Origin: Paracoccaceae bacterium
GTDB lineage: Bacteria; Pseudomonadota; Alphaproteobacteria; Rhodobacterales; Rhodobacteraceae
Direction: 5' to 3'
DNA: 58,728 nucleotides
Assembly: GCA_029248915.1 (NCBI GenBank)
Contig: JAQWIK010000096.1
Location: forward strand, 1 to 58,728
Below are positions 34,197 to 42,604 of this stretch, piece by piece. The position numbers were made by a program, and so were the translations under genes. Numbering within the stretch: position 1 is the first letter of the stretch; each line of letters starts with the position of its first letter. The notes beneath the pieces are model-generated. The model was given only the letters and a program-made list of their open reading frames with translations. It made no database searches and was not told the origin of the DNA.

Positions 34197-35213
34197 TTAT
34201 TTCCAGCTTAGCCGCACCCTGGCACGTTGTAATTCAATTAGTCCCATGGCTGTCCAGCCAACAATATTCGTTTCAACTGAGTCTTTCCTAAACGCCTTTT
34301 TCAACGCAGTATCAACGATTTTTCGATCTTTTTTTGAGATCGGCGCAGGGTCCAAAATTATCTGGCCTCCAATGCCGCGAAGACGAAGCTGTCTGGGAAG
34401 ATCCCGCGCCATAGCTAAATTAGCTTTCAGCGCTGCTGCCGGGCTAGTATCTGAGCCCGTGTTTATATCGACTGTCGTGCATGCTCTGGTAGTTTCAATA
34501 AAATAGTGCCCATCATTAGTTTCAATCCGTTCAGATTTTAGCTTTTCCAATAAATCTAAAATTCCATGAGTTTCAAAGCTCCCACCTTCCGAAAAGATAT
34601 CTGCATCTTCGCTCCATTCACGCCACGCCAGAGCGTGGGGCTTATCAGACTCCAAAATCAACTGTTCTTCATTCGATTCATCAGAAGATATCTTTTCCGC
34701 CAAATTGAGCATTTCCTCTGCATCATCCAAAATTTCTTTATCAGCAGCATTTATACAACTAGACCGCAAGATCATGCCTTCTTTAAAATTTCGTAAATTT
34801 AATCGGATTAGGGCAATCAATTCATCTCTGCGTTCTTCATTTTTAATTTGTCTAGAAATATTAAGCCCTGGATTTTCAGGAGTAATAATAACGTATCGGC
34901 TCTTTAAAAGAATTTTACTACTAACTGGTATGGCTTTCCCAATCTCAGCAAAGCCAGATACTTGAACTAATATACGAGAGCCCTGGGATAAACCTTTGCC
35001 TTGGCGCAAGAATGCTGGGCCATCGGGTGTTTTCAAGAAATAACCACCTTGACCCTTAATGGGCCGATCAACAGTAGCTCTATAAATCTGCCCCGGTGAT
35101 GGAGTATTACTCTCTATAAAAAAGTCTTGCAGAACACCATCAACCACAAGGGCTGATGCCTCTTGTTCTTGAAAATGGTCTAAAAAAATTGATCTATTAA
35201 CCATTTTTTTCAC
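34197..35213 (-). CDS. Ribonuclease E/G family protein
   Basis: A 338-residue shortened RNase E/G homologue of the type found next to maf and infA in alphaproteobacteria. It has an abbreviated S1-like N-terminal part (IYRATVDRPIKGQGGYFLKTPDGPAFLRQG and GSRILVQVSGFAEIGKAIPVSSK). The catalytic DNase-I-like segment follows: TRACTTVDINTGSD with the metal-binding aspartates, and RLRGIGGQIILDPAP. The CPxCxG zinc link and the RNase E C-terminal scaffold are absent, and it is much shorter than RNase G of about 490 residues. Substrates are unknown; it may process rRNA or mRNA. It overlaps the end of maf by 17 bp. Confidence 0.85.
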   Translation of the reverse strand: MKKMVNRSIFLDHFQEQEASALVVDGVLQDFFIESNTPSPGQIYRATVDRPIKGQGGYFLKTPDGPAFLRQGKGLSQGSRILVQVSGFAEIGKAIPVSSKILLKSRYVIITPENPGLNISRQIKNEERRDELIALIRLNLRNFKEGMILRSSCINAADKEILDDAEEMLNLAEKISSDESNEEQLILESDKPHALAWREWSEDADIFSEGGSFETHGILDLLEKLKSERIETNDGHYFIETTRACTTVDINTGSDTSPAAALKANLAMARDLPRQLRLRGIGGQIILDPAPISKKDRKIVDTALKKAFRKDSVETNIVGWTAMGLIELQRARVRLSWK

Positions 35214-35778
35214 TAAACACCGGATATCCGAACGTTCTCAACAAACCAATTGTCTCTGTTAAAGGCAAGCCAACTATACCCGTATATGAGCCACCTATCC
35301 ATGGAATAAACGATGAGGCTATACCCTGTATTCCATAACCTCCTGCTTTACCTTCCCAGTCACCACTATCTAAATAAAACTCTTTTTCTTGGAAGCCTAA
35401 AGCCCGCATTTTGACCCGGCTAACTACTTCCTTTGTTCTAATTTTATTTTGTTTTCTGACTGTTACACATGTAATTACTTTATGTCTTCTTCCTGACAAC
35501 AAACTTAAAAAGCTATTTGCCTCATCTCGGTCGCTTGGTTTGCCCAAAATTCGTCTACCCACAGCCACAGTAGTATCAGCACAGATAGCAATTTCATCAT
35601 CAGCTAATTTAAGTTCGTGGATTTTTCTTTCAGCAATTCTCCTACAGTATTGTAGAGGAAGCTCTTTTTTCAGAGGCGTTTCATCAATATTAGGAGCGCG
35701 GATTTCAAAGGGAACTATACCAACTTGTGCCAAAATCTCCTTGCGGCGGGGGCTAGCTGAACCTAAAATTAGTTTCAC
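35197..35778 (-). CDS. maf: Maf family nucleotide pyrophosphatase
   Basis: A 193-residue Maf/Ham1-like enzyme that hydrolyses non-canonical or modified nucleoside triphosphates (house-cleaning). Seen: LILGSASPRRKEILAQVGI at the N-terminus, the IDETPLKKE loop, ICADTTVAVGRRILGKPSDRDEA, LLSGRRHKVITCVTV, and GGYGIQGIASSFIPWIGGSYTGIVGLPLTE. It starts 3 bp after the infA stop and ends inside the RNase E/G-like gene, giving a tight infA-maf-RNase unit. The precise nucleotide preference (dTTP/UTP or m7GTP class) is not decided by what I see. Confidence 0.93.
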   Translation of the reverse strand: MKLILGSASPRRKEILAQVGIVPFEIRAPNIDETPLKKELPLQYCRRIAERKIHELKLADDEIAICADTTVAVGRRILGKPSDRDEANSFLSLLSGRRHKVITCVTVRKQNKIRTKEVVSRVKMRALGFQEKEFYLDSGDWEGKAGGYGIQGIASSFIPWIGGSYTGIVGLPLTETIGLLRTFGYPVFSEKNG

Positions 35779-35781
35779 GGA

Positions 35782-36000
35782 TTATTTGTAGCGGTAATTT
35801 ATACGACCTTTGGACAGATCGTACGGTGTCATCTCCACTTGAACTTTATCTCCTGCGAGAACACGAATTCTGTTCTTTCGCATTTTCCCTGCCGTATGAG
35901 CGATAATTTCATGGCCGTTTTCTAGCTCAACTCGAAATGTCGCGTTTGGCAGGAGTTCCTTTACGACACCTGGGAATTCGAGCAATTCTTCCTTGGCCAT
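35782..36000 (-). CDS. infA: Translation initiation factor IF-1
   Basis: A 72-residue OB-fold protein of standard length: [72 protein letters not shown]-type layout, with all conserved blocks present ([27 protein letters not shown]). It binds the 30S A site during initiation. First gene of the infA-maf-RNase unit; GGAGAGAAC precedes the ATG. A palindrome, AGTATA-TG-TATACT, lies upstream at 36065-36078 in the 116-bp gap to tesA. Confidence 0.97.
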   Translation of the reverse strand: MAKEELLEFPGVVKELLPNATFRVELENGHEIIAHTAGKMRKNRIRVLAGDKVQVEMTPYDLSKGRINYRYK

Positions 36001-36064
36001 GTTCTCTCCATCTTTGTTCTAAAAACGTGCATAGGCGAAATATAAAGAAATGAAAAGTATTTTA

Positions 36065-36078
36065 AGTATATGTATACT
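36065..36078. promoter_or_regulatory. Palindrome between infA and tesA
   Basis: AGTATA-TG-TATACT is a perfect 6-bp inverted repeat with a 2-base centre, 65 bp upstream of the infA start codon. It overlaps plausible -10-like sequence on either strand, so it may be promoter DNA or an operator. Support is symmetry and position only. Confidence 0.25.
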
Positions 36079-36116
36079 CTTAGAGTGATTTCTACGTAAA
36101 TTTAAAAATAATCAAT

Positions 36117-36815
36117 TCATTCGATTATATTTGTTTCTTGTAAAAATTTTAAGAGTTGCGGGAAGACATATTCAACAATTACCTGCACTCCGTTTAGGTT
36201 TGGGTGCAATCCATCGGCTTGTAAGAGATGCATAACATCTTTGCCTTTTGAAACCTCATCAAGCAATGGCTTTAAATAACTATCAATATAAGCAATATTT
36301 TTTTCTTCCGCGAGATCTATGAAAATAGCATCGAAATCTGATTTGTATTCCTGACCATAATTTCCAGGTGCGTATGTCCCAATTAAAAGCACAGGAAGTT
36401 TATTACTTTGAGCTATGTCAATAATGGCTGATAAGTTTTCTTTAGTTATTTCTGGAGGGAAACCACGCAGGACATCATTGGAACCAAGGGCAACAACCAC
36501 TGCGGATATATCCTCTGTTAAAGACCAAGATAGCCTCTCTAGACCACCTGCTGTTGTATCCCCTGAAACTCCTCCATTAATAAAGTCGACCGTTATATCG
36601 TTATTGGAGAACCAATTTGATAATTGATTAATAAGCCCCTCATCCTCAGGCAAACCAAATCCATGAGTAATACTATCGCCCAAAAAGAAAACTTTTGGCT
36701 CCGAATAACAAAAAGTTGGCACCATTAATATGATTAGATGAATAATGGCCTTGTTCAGCAAATTTTTTGCTTCATATCTACTAGCATAATAAAAATTTTT
36801 CAGGTTATTTATCAT
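36117..36815 (-). CDS. tesA: SGNH-family esterase/arylesterase (TesA-like)
   Basis: Periplasmic multifunctional esterase/thioesterase. Catalytic blocks are FFLGDSITHGFGL (nucleophile serine), the glycine in NGGVSGDTTAGG, LGSNDVLRGFPPE (oxyanion asparagine) and LQADGLHPN (Asp-x-x-His). The chosen ATG at 36815 gives 232 residues with a hydrophobic export segment (AIIHLIILMVPTFCYS); the longer frame from 36884 runs into the divergent ABC gene, and a TTG closer to the signal segment is another possible start. The ATG shares the bases CATG with the ATG of ybbA on the other strand. The tesA/ybbA-ybbP divergent arrangement is the same as in E. coli. Confidence 0.87.
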   Translation of the reverse strand: MINNLKNFYYASRYEAKNLLNKAIIHLIILMVPTFCYSEPKVFFLGDSITHGFGLPEDEGLINQLSNWFSNNDITVDFINGGVSGDTTAGGLERLSWSLTEDISAVVVALGSNDVLRGFPPEITKENLSAIIDIAQSNKLPVLLIGTYAPGNYGQEYKSDFDAIFIDLAEEKNIAYIDSYLKPLLDEVSKGKDVMHLLQADGLHPNLNGVQVIVEYVFPQLLKFLQETNIIE

Positions 36816-37488
36816 GCAAAGGCCCTCAATCTTATTAGAAAATGTTTCACTATCTTTAGACGGTAATGCTGGAATTGTAGACATACTAAAGGGTATTTCA
36901 ATCGATATTCAAGAAGGTGAAAGTGTTGCTATCATCGGCCCTTCAGGATCTGGAAAGTCTTCCTTGCTGATGCTTATGGGAGGGTTAGAACGAATTACGA
37001 CTGGTAAAATAAACTTACTAGGCCAAAATCTTCACGAAATGAGTGAGAATAAGCTGGCAAGTTTTAGAAGGGCTAATGTTGGAATAATTTTTCAGTCATT
37101 TCACCTTATTCCAACGATGACTGCAATTGAAAACGTTGCAGTTCCTCTGGAATTAAATGGAAATAAAAACGCTTTTGATGTTGCAGAAAAAGCGTTGATA
37201 AAAGTTGGTCTCGAAAATAGGCTATCACATTTTCCTTCACAATTATCAGGAGGTGAGCAACAAAGAACAGCTCTTGCCCGAGCTGTGATAGCTCATCCTG
37301 AAATTTTATTAGCAGATGAACCAACCGGAAACTTAGATTACGAAAACGGAAAGATAGTAGCTGACTACTTATTCGAGCTTCATAGCGAAAACAAAGCCAC
37401 GCTTGTGCTGGTAACTCATGATTTGGAGTTAGCAGACCGATGTGAGAGAAAAATAAAAATCTCTGATGGTGAAATATTTATTCAATGA
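36814..37488 (+). CDS. ybbA: ABC transporter ATP-binding protein (YbbA/LolD type)
   Basis: ATPase subunit of a MacB/LolCDE-like type VII ABC system. The 224 residues contain Walker A IIGPSGSGKSSLLMLMGGLE, Q-loop IIFQSFHLIPTMTAIENV, the signature LSGGEQQRTALARAV, Walker B ILLADEPTGNLD and H-loop LVTHD. It overlaps the downstream permease by 4 bp (ATGA). Its own start lies within the divergent tesA start (CATG), and no ribosome site can be fitted without invading the tesA coding strand; the AT-rich upstream sequence gives no clear Shine-Dalgarno. Confidence 0.93.
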   Translation: MQRPSILLENVSLSLDGNAGIVDILKGISIDIQEGESVAIIGPSGSGKSSLLMLMGGLERITTGKINLLGQNLHEMSENKLASFRRANVGIIFQSFHLIPTMTAIENVAVPLELNGNKNAFDVAEKALIKVGLENRLSHFPSQLSGGEQQRTALARAVIAHPEILLADEPTGNLDYENGKIVADYLFELHSENKATLVLVTHDLELADRCERKIKISDGEIFIQ

Positions 37489-40022
37489 AAATTTTTCAAG
37501 AACTTCAAGTCTCTTGGCCAATAGCTAGGCGAGAAATTCGAAATGGTATTTTTGGATTTCGGATTTTAATAGCTTGTTTAGTACTAGGTGTCGCCACAAT
37601 AACAATTATCGGCTCAATAAAAAGTGGTATTGAAAAAGGTCTCCAAGAAGAAGGGGCTCTATTATTAGGCGGTGATGCCGAAGCTGAGTTCACATACCGA
37701 TTTGCAAATCAAGCTGAGCTAAGTTGGCTAGAAAGCAAAGCAAAAAATATAAGTGAAATAGTAGATTTTCGATCAATGGTTTTCGTTGAAGGAGAAACAA
37801 ATGAACGGGCCCTAACTCAAGTAAAAGCTATAGATAAAAATTATCCACTCATGGGTAAGGTAAACCTTTATTCTTATGAAAATCTCTCCGAAGCACTACA
37901 AAAAGAAAGGGGGGTACCCGGAGCAGTTATTGAGCAAATTTTAGTAGATCGATTAGGCTTAAGGCTGGGGGATACTTTTAAACTAGGGCAGACAGAATTT
38001 TATCTTGGAGGAATCATTAGATCTGTTCCAGATAGCGGCAGCGATGGATTTGGGTTAGGGCCGAGATCAATTGTTTATAAAACAGACCTCGAGGGTTCAG
38101 GTCTTCTCTCACCAGGAACACTTTTTTCAACTAAATATCGTCTGGACCTGGAAGATACAGCAGATTTGGATTTACTTGCAAAAAATGCATCTGAAAAATT
38201 TGAAAATACGGGAATGCGTTGGAAAGATGCACGTAAAGCTGCTCCAGGTATAAATGAGTTTGTAGAAAGGTTAGAAACTTTCCTGGTACTAGTTGGTCTT
38301 TCAGGTTTGATAGTCGGAGGCGTTGGCATTGCCGCATCTGTAAGAAGTTATCTTCTTTTAAAGACAAGTACGATAGCAACACTTAGAAGCATAGGCGCAT
38401 CAAATAATATTATTTTTCAAACTTACTTTATACAGATTATAATTTTTTCCTTGTTAGGTATCCTAATTGGTGGATGTTTAGGAAGCATTGGACCCTTTTT
38501 ACTTGTGAAATGGCTTACCTACAGTATTCCTATACCAATAAAGATTGGTATTTATTTTAAACCTATTTTAGAGGCCATTATTTATGGTCTACTTACGGCA
38601 GTAGCGTTTTCACTGTGGCCTTTATCAAGTATCGAAAATATCAACTCTTCTGAATTATTTAGAAACGAGACTGAAACTAAATTTAGGCTTCCTCGTTTTC
38701 GGTATCTTGCTATTATTTCAGCAATTGTACTTTTGTTAATTACTTTAGCAGCTTACTTTACGGGATCAATTAAGCTTACGCTTTGGACTGCTTTTGCAAT
38801 TAGCTCTTCCTTCTTTTGTTTGATATGTGTGGCTGCTACAATCCAAGTGGGCACTCAAAAGCTTCGAATTAAATTAAGACGCAATCCGAAATTACGTTGG
38901 GCTCTTTCCGCGATTACAGGGCCAAAAGAGGGCGCAATAATTGTTATCCTGTCCATAGGTATTGGTTTGTCCGTATTATCCAGTATTGGCCAAATCAGTG
39001 GAAACATTAGAGCGGCAATCCAACAAGATTTACCTGATGTAGCTCCATCATATTTTTTTATTGATATCCAAAAATCACAAATGCCAGAGTTCCGTCAAAT
39101 TATGGAGACAAATAATGATGTAATCTCTTTCGATGAAGCTCCCATGATTAGGGGCATAATATCAAAGATCAATGGTATTCCTGCAAAAGAATTTGCAGGG
39201 GAACATTGGGTACTTAGCGGGGACCGTGGTATCACTTACTCATCTGCACCGCTGGTGCGAAGTAAAATCACTGAAGGTGTTTGGTGGGAACCAGATTATA
39301 AGGGACCCGCTCAAATAAGCTTTGCTTATGAAGAAGGCAAAGAAATGGGCTTATCGCTCGGAGATGAATTAACAGTCAATATTATGGGCAGAGATATAAA
39401 TGCGACCATAACAAGCTTTAGAGATGTTGATTTTTCTTCTGCTGGAATAGGTTTCATTATGTCAATGAATCCTTATGCCTTACAAAGTGCTCCACATTCA
39501 TTTATTTCAACCGTTTATGCAAATCCAAAAGCCGAGGCTGAATTACTGCGAAAAGTAGCAGGTAAGTTTCCGAATATTACTGCCGTGAGAATTAAAGAAG
39601 CAATAGCGCAAGTCTCTAATATTCTTACTTCTATTTCATCTGTGGTTTTATATGGAGCAACAACCACAATACTGACGGGATTTTTGGTCTTAATTGGGAC
39701 AGCGGCATCAACTGAAAAAGCAAGAAAATATGAAGCTGCTATTTTAAAAGCAATCGGAGCAAGTGAAGCATCCATATTGTTTAGTTTTGCACTTCGTTCA
39801 ATCTTACTTGGTGGGGTCGCAGGTGTAATAGCTTTAGCAATTGGTGTGATAGGGGCATGGGCCGTTTGCAATTATATAATGGGAACAGAATATTCCATAA
39901 TATGGCTGAATGCATTTTCTGTTGTTGTTGGAGGTGTCTTAGCAAATGTCTTCGCAAGTTTGTATTTTTCAATCAAAGCTATGCGAACTAGCACATCGTC
40001 GGTACTAAGGTCAGAGTACTAA
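37485..40022 (+). CDS. ybbP: ABC transporter permease (YbbP-like, FtsX family)
   Basis: An 845-residue permease with two FtsX-type units: an N-terminal transmembrane segment (FGFRILIACLVLGVATITIIGSI), a large periplasmic region, and three-helix bundles near residues 265-400 and 725-840 (ATLRSIGASNNIIFQTYFIQIIIFSLLGILIGGCLGS and KYEAAILKAIGASEASILFSFALRSILLGGVAGVIALAIG). A central membrane pair lies around 410-480. With YbbA it probably moves or extracts lipids or lipoproteins rather than importing solute; substrate unknown. Translationally coupled to ybbA. Its 3' end lies 41 bp from the convergent comC-like gene. Confidence 0.9.
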   Translation: MKIFQELQVSWPIARREIRNGIFGFRILIACLVLGVATITIIGSIKSGIEKGLQEEGALLLGGDAEAEFTYRFANQAELSWLESKAKNISEIVDFRSMVFVEGETNERALTQVKAIDKNYPLMGKVNLYSYENLSEALQKERGVPGAVIEQILVDRLGLRLGDTFKLGQTEFYLGGIIRSVPDSGSDGFGLGPRSIVYKTDLEGSGLLSPGTLFSTKYRLDLEDTADLDLLAKNASEKFENTGMRWKDARKAAPGINEFVERLETFLVLVGLSGLIVGGVGIAASVRSYLLLKTSTIATLRSIGASNNIIFQTYFIQIIIFSLLGILIGGCLGSIGPFLLVKWLTYSIPIPIKIGIYFKPILEAIIYGLLTAVAFSLWPLSSIENINSSELFRNETETKFRLPRFRYLAIISAIVLLLITLAAYFTGSIKLTLWTAFAISSSFFCLICVAATIQVGTQKLRIKLRRNPKLRWALSAITGPKEGAIIVILSIGIGLSVLSSIGQISGNIRAAIQQDLPDVAPSYFFIDIQKSQMPEFRQIMETNNDVISFDEAPMIRGIISKINGIPAKEFAGEHWVLSGDRGITYSSAPLVRSKITEGVWWEPDYKGPAQISFAYEEGKEMGLSLGDELTVNIMGRDINATITSFRDVDFSSAGIGFIMSMNPYALQSAPHSFISTVYANPKAEAELLRKVAGKFPNITAVRIKEAIAQVSNILTSISSVVLYGATTTILTGFLVLIGTAASTEKARKYEAAILKAIGASEASILFSFALRSILLGGVAGVIALAIGVIGAWAVCNYIMGTEYSIIWLNAFSVVVGGVLANVFASLYFSIKAMRTSTSSVLRSEY

Positions 40023-40063
40023 AGTTTAAAATTTTAATATTTCATTGGAATTTAATTAATCTG

Positions 40064-41050
40064 CTAGGGGTCAACAAAATTTGCCGGAAGCAGTAACCCC
40101 AGATCTAATGATTTTTGGATGTCCTTTTTTCTCCTCTCGCCTGGCAAGCGAACTCCTTCTATCTCTTCAATATTGAGTAATAATTTCTCTAAACGAGTAA
40201 AAAAAGAGCCTTTATCTTTTCCTGGATCTATAAACATAAGGAACTGACCAACACCAGGCGGATCGCCATCTGGATTGAGAAATGAACTGGCTTCGTTACT
40301 CGGCCTGCCGCCAGAAAATGTTGCTGCTAATATTTCGACCATTAGGGCCAATGCACTGCCTTTAGCCTCACCAATAGGCAACATTGATCCTTTTAAAGCT
40401 TGATCAGGATCAGTCGTTGGTTTTCCTGAACTGTCCAACGCCCAACCTTCTGGTATTTTAGTATTTACCTTTTTCGCATGCATTATTTTTCCGCGCGCAA
40501 CCTTAGATAAAGATAAATCTATAACTAACGGATCTTTTGCTTTTCGTGGTACTGCAAAAGCTATTGGATTGGTGCCAAAAAATGGATCCTTACCACCCCA
40601 AGGAGCAATTGCCTTGGGTGTGTTAGCCATCATCAACCCTATTAGACCCCGGTTAGCTATTCTTTCAACTTGCACAGAAAGAGCTCCACAATGATGTGAA
40701 TTAAAAATTGATACTACAGCACTCCCATATTCTTTTCCGATCAGAGTACCTTCAATAATAGCCTGATCAAGAGCAGGGTATGCAAAGCCGTAATCAGCAT
40801 CTATAGAAATAGAAGTTGGCTTAGGGTGGTCTATTTTGATTTTGGCATCTACGTTAATTTTTTTTGTTTTAACTTGAGCAATATAATCTTTTACTCGAGA
40901 AAACCCATGACCAACCTGACCCTCAGCCTCCGCCGCAACAAGAGCAGTTGATACTGATGCGGCAACTTCTTCTTTTACACCGTTTTTAAGGAATGCTTTT
41001 TTTACTAACTGTTCAGCTTCAGAAATTGATACTCTGGTCTCTAAAGTCAT
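40064..41050 (-). CDS. comC: Ldh/Mdh-type NAD(P)-dependent 2-hydroxyacid dehydrogenase, probable (R)-sulfolactate dehydrogenase
   Basis: Member of the malate/L-lactate dehydrogenase (type 2) family that includes ComC. Starting at the ATG at 41050, preceded by AGAGG, it has 328 residues; an upstream in-frame ATG at 41089 would read through an intercistronic hairpin. Family blocks are GHGFSRVKDYI, SHHCGALSVQVERIANRGLIGLMMANTPKA, FGTNPIAFAVPRK and GEAKGSALALMVEILAATFSGG. In sulfolactate users ComC interconverts sulfopyruvate and (R)-sulfolactate. As last gene of the hps-suy operon it most likely supplies (R)-sulfolactate to SuyAB. Substrate assignment rests on context; a related hydroxyacid is possible. 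Confidence 0.75.
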   Translation of the reverse strand: MTLETRVSISEAEQLVKKAFLKNGVKEEVAASVSTALVAAEAEGQVGHGFSRVKDYIAQVKTKKINVDAKIKIDHPKPTSISIDADYGFAYPALDQAIIEGTLIGKEYGSAVVSIFNSHHCGALSVQVERIANRGLIGLMMANTPKAIAPWGGKDPFFGTNPIAFAVPRKAKDPLVIDLSLSKVARGKIMHAKKVNTKIPEGWALDSSGKPTTDPDQALKGSMLPIGEAKGSALALMVEILAATFSGGRPSNEASSFLNPDGDPPGVGQFLMFIDPGKDKGSFFTRLEKLLLNIEEIEGVRLPGERRKKDIQKSLDLGLLLPANFVDP

Positions 41051-41068
41051 TTGAAACCTCTTGTTAAT

Positions 41069-41091
41069 TAGTGGCTGCATAGCAGCCACTA
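41069..41091 (-). promoter_or_regulatory. Intercistronic hairpin between suyB and comC
   Basis: TAGTGGCTGC (41069-41078), a 3-base loop and GCAGCCACTA (41082-41091) form a perfect 10-bp stem, extendable by one T-A pair. It fills the 53-bp gap between the suyB stop and the comC start. On the minus strand no U-run follows (TTAACAAG), so it is more like an mRNA-stabilising or processing element than a terminator. Confidence 0.6.
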
Positions 41092-41103
41092 AATTTCACT
41101 TAC

Positions 41104-42285
41104 TTAAGCACTTCTATATAACTTTGTCATAGAAAATTCGCGGTGACCGAGTGCTTCTGCAGCAGTATTTCTACCATTTGCTGTTCGTCGGATCATATCT
41201 ATCAAAGCGTCGCCTGCTTCATCGATTGTTTGATCTCGTCGAAGAATACCAGATACATCAACATCAATGTGCTCACCCATGGTTCTAACAGTTCTTGGAT
41301 TAGCTGTTATTTTTATCACTGGTACAATCGGGTTTCCTACTACGTTGCCCTGCCCTGTTGGAAATGTATGTATGACAGCTCCGCCTGCCGCCATTAGGGT
41401 TACACATTCTGCAGCTGCAGATGAGCTATCCATAAAATACAAACCTTTTCCTAGGTTAGGTTGTTCTGCGGGTTCTAAAATATCTATGTATTGGGAAGTT
41501 CTTCCAATTTTTTCTAAATTACCCAACGCTTTTTCTTCAATCGTAGTTAAACCACCAAGTATGTTACCCTTTGTCGGCTGACTATCAGAAAGATCATCCG
41601 TTTGATGAGCAAAAATAACATCATCTTGGTAAGCCTTCCACATCTTATACCAACGCTCACCAACTTCTTCATTGATGGCTCGCTTTTGACAAATATGCTC
41701 AGCCCCAGTTATTTCGGACGTTTCCCCAAAAAACCCAGTAATTCCCTCCGGTAAAAGTTTATCATACATATTGCCAACCGTAGGACATGAACCCAAGCCA
41801 GTCGTCGTGTCACTCTCGCCACATTTCGTTGAAACCCAGAGTTCGGAAATAGAGCATTCTTCTCGTTGAACCTCAGTCGCTTTATGAACAAAGTCTTTCG
41901 CTGCCCAGCTAGCTGCCCTTATAGTTTCAAAATCACCTTTTTGTTCAATTGAGAATTCAGCAACTTCTTTACCTGTCTCACGAATTCCATCAGCAATCCG
42001 TTTTGTCCAATCAGGTTCAATTCCAATTACAACAACTGAATGAACATTTGCATTACTGCCAGTACCGATCATCGTACGAAAATGTACTTCCAAATCTTCC
42101 CCAAATTGCAGCCGGCCATATGCATGAGGAATTGCCATTGTACCTTTTACATTGTTGGCTACAGCTTCACATGCCGCATTTGAAATATCGTCGACTGGTA
42201 ATATTAAAACATGATTTCTTACGCCAACACGTCCGTTTTCTCTACGAAAACCTTTAACCGTTATATTTGAATATTTTGATGCCAT
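41104..42285 (-). CDS. suyB: (2R)-sulfolactate sulfo-lyase, large subunit
   Basis: UxaA/altronate-dehydratase-type lyase subunit of 393 residues. With SuyA it splits (R)-sulfolactate into pyruvate and sulfite. Characteristic segments are [86 protein letters not shown] and [25 protein letters not shown]. Cysteines in KCGES and the downstream GLGSCPT are likely iron ligands, as in the altronate dehydratase relatives. It follows suyA by 10 bp. Altronate dehydratase is the alternative, but no uronate genes are nearby while sulfonate genes are. Confidence 0.88.
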   Translation of the reverse strand: MASKYSNITVKGFRRENGRVGVRNHVLILPVDDISNAACEAVANNVKGTMAIPHAYGRLQFGEDLEVHFRTMIGTGSNANVHSVVVIGIEPDWTKRIADGIRETGKEVAEFSIEQKGDFETIRAASWAAKDFVHKATEVQREECSISELWVSTKCGESDTTTGLGSCPTVGNMYDKLLPEGITGFFGETSEITGAEHICQKRAINEEVGERWYKMWKAYQDDVIFAHQTDDLSDSQPTKGNILGGLTTIEEKALGNLEKIGRTSQYIDILEPAEQPNLGKGLYFMDSSSAAAECVTLMAAGGAVIHTFPTGQGNVVGNPIVPVIKITANPRTVRTMGEHIDVDVSGILRRDQTIDEAGDALIDMIRRTANGRNTAAEALGHREFSMTKLYRSA

Positions 42286-42295
42286 TTTTCTATCC

Positions 42296-42586
42296 TTACC
42301 ACCGTTTGGTTTTGCAATTGTGTGTATGAACGTGTTCGCCTTTAGAGATATCAGCTATTACTTTTCCAATATCTTCCCCATATTTAACTGCTGTATCACC
42401 GTTCTTGAGATCTTTAAGGGCTATTTTATGCCCAATTGGAACATCTGCACCCGCAGTAAGCGTAAAAGTTGAATTATCGTGCGTAACACAACAAAACATT
42501 TCGGTTCCGGCCGTTAAGCCCTCAACCACAACAACACCAACATTATCTTCATGATCGTGTACTAAAAGATGCGGTATATTCGACAT
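42296..42586 (-). CDS. suyA: (2R)-sulfolactate sulfo-lyase, small subunit
   Basis: A 96-residue SAF-domain protein, the length of SuyA. It reads [22 protein letters not shown] at the N-terminus, then the SAF core [29 protein letters not shown] and the terminal [11 protein letters not shown], where histidines and a cysteine may contact substrate or metal. It partners with SuyB, whose gene starts 10 bp later. GGAGAAAAA lies just upstream of the ATG. In altronate dehydratase this domain is fused to the large part; its separate state here is the sulfolactate-lyase arrangement. Confidence 0.87.
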   Translation of the reverse strand: MSNIPHLLVHDHEDNVGVVVVEGLTAGTEMFCCVTHDNSTFTLTAGADVPIGHKIALKDLKNGDTAVKYGEDIGKVIADISKGEHVHTHNCKTKRW

Positions 42587-42604
42587 ATTTTTCTCCTGTT
42601 TTTA

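Noticed and set aside
40023-40063. TTAAAATTTTAA palindrome between ybbP and comC as a bidirectional terminator
   Set aside because: No loop, no G-C pairs; unlikely to fold.
41104-42586. Reading suyA/suyB as a split altronate dehydratase
   Set aside because: No uronate pathway genes nearby; the separate 96-residue SAF subunit and the [11 protein letters not shown] segment fit sulfolactate sulfo-lyase in a DHPS operon.
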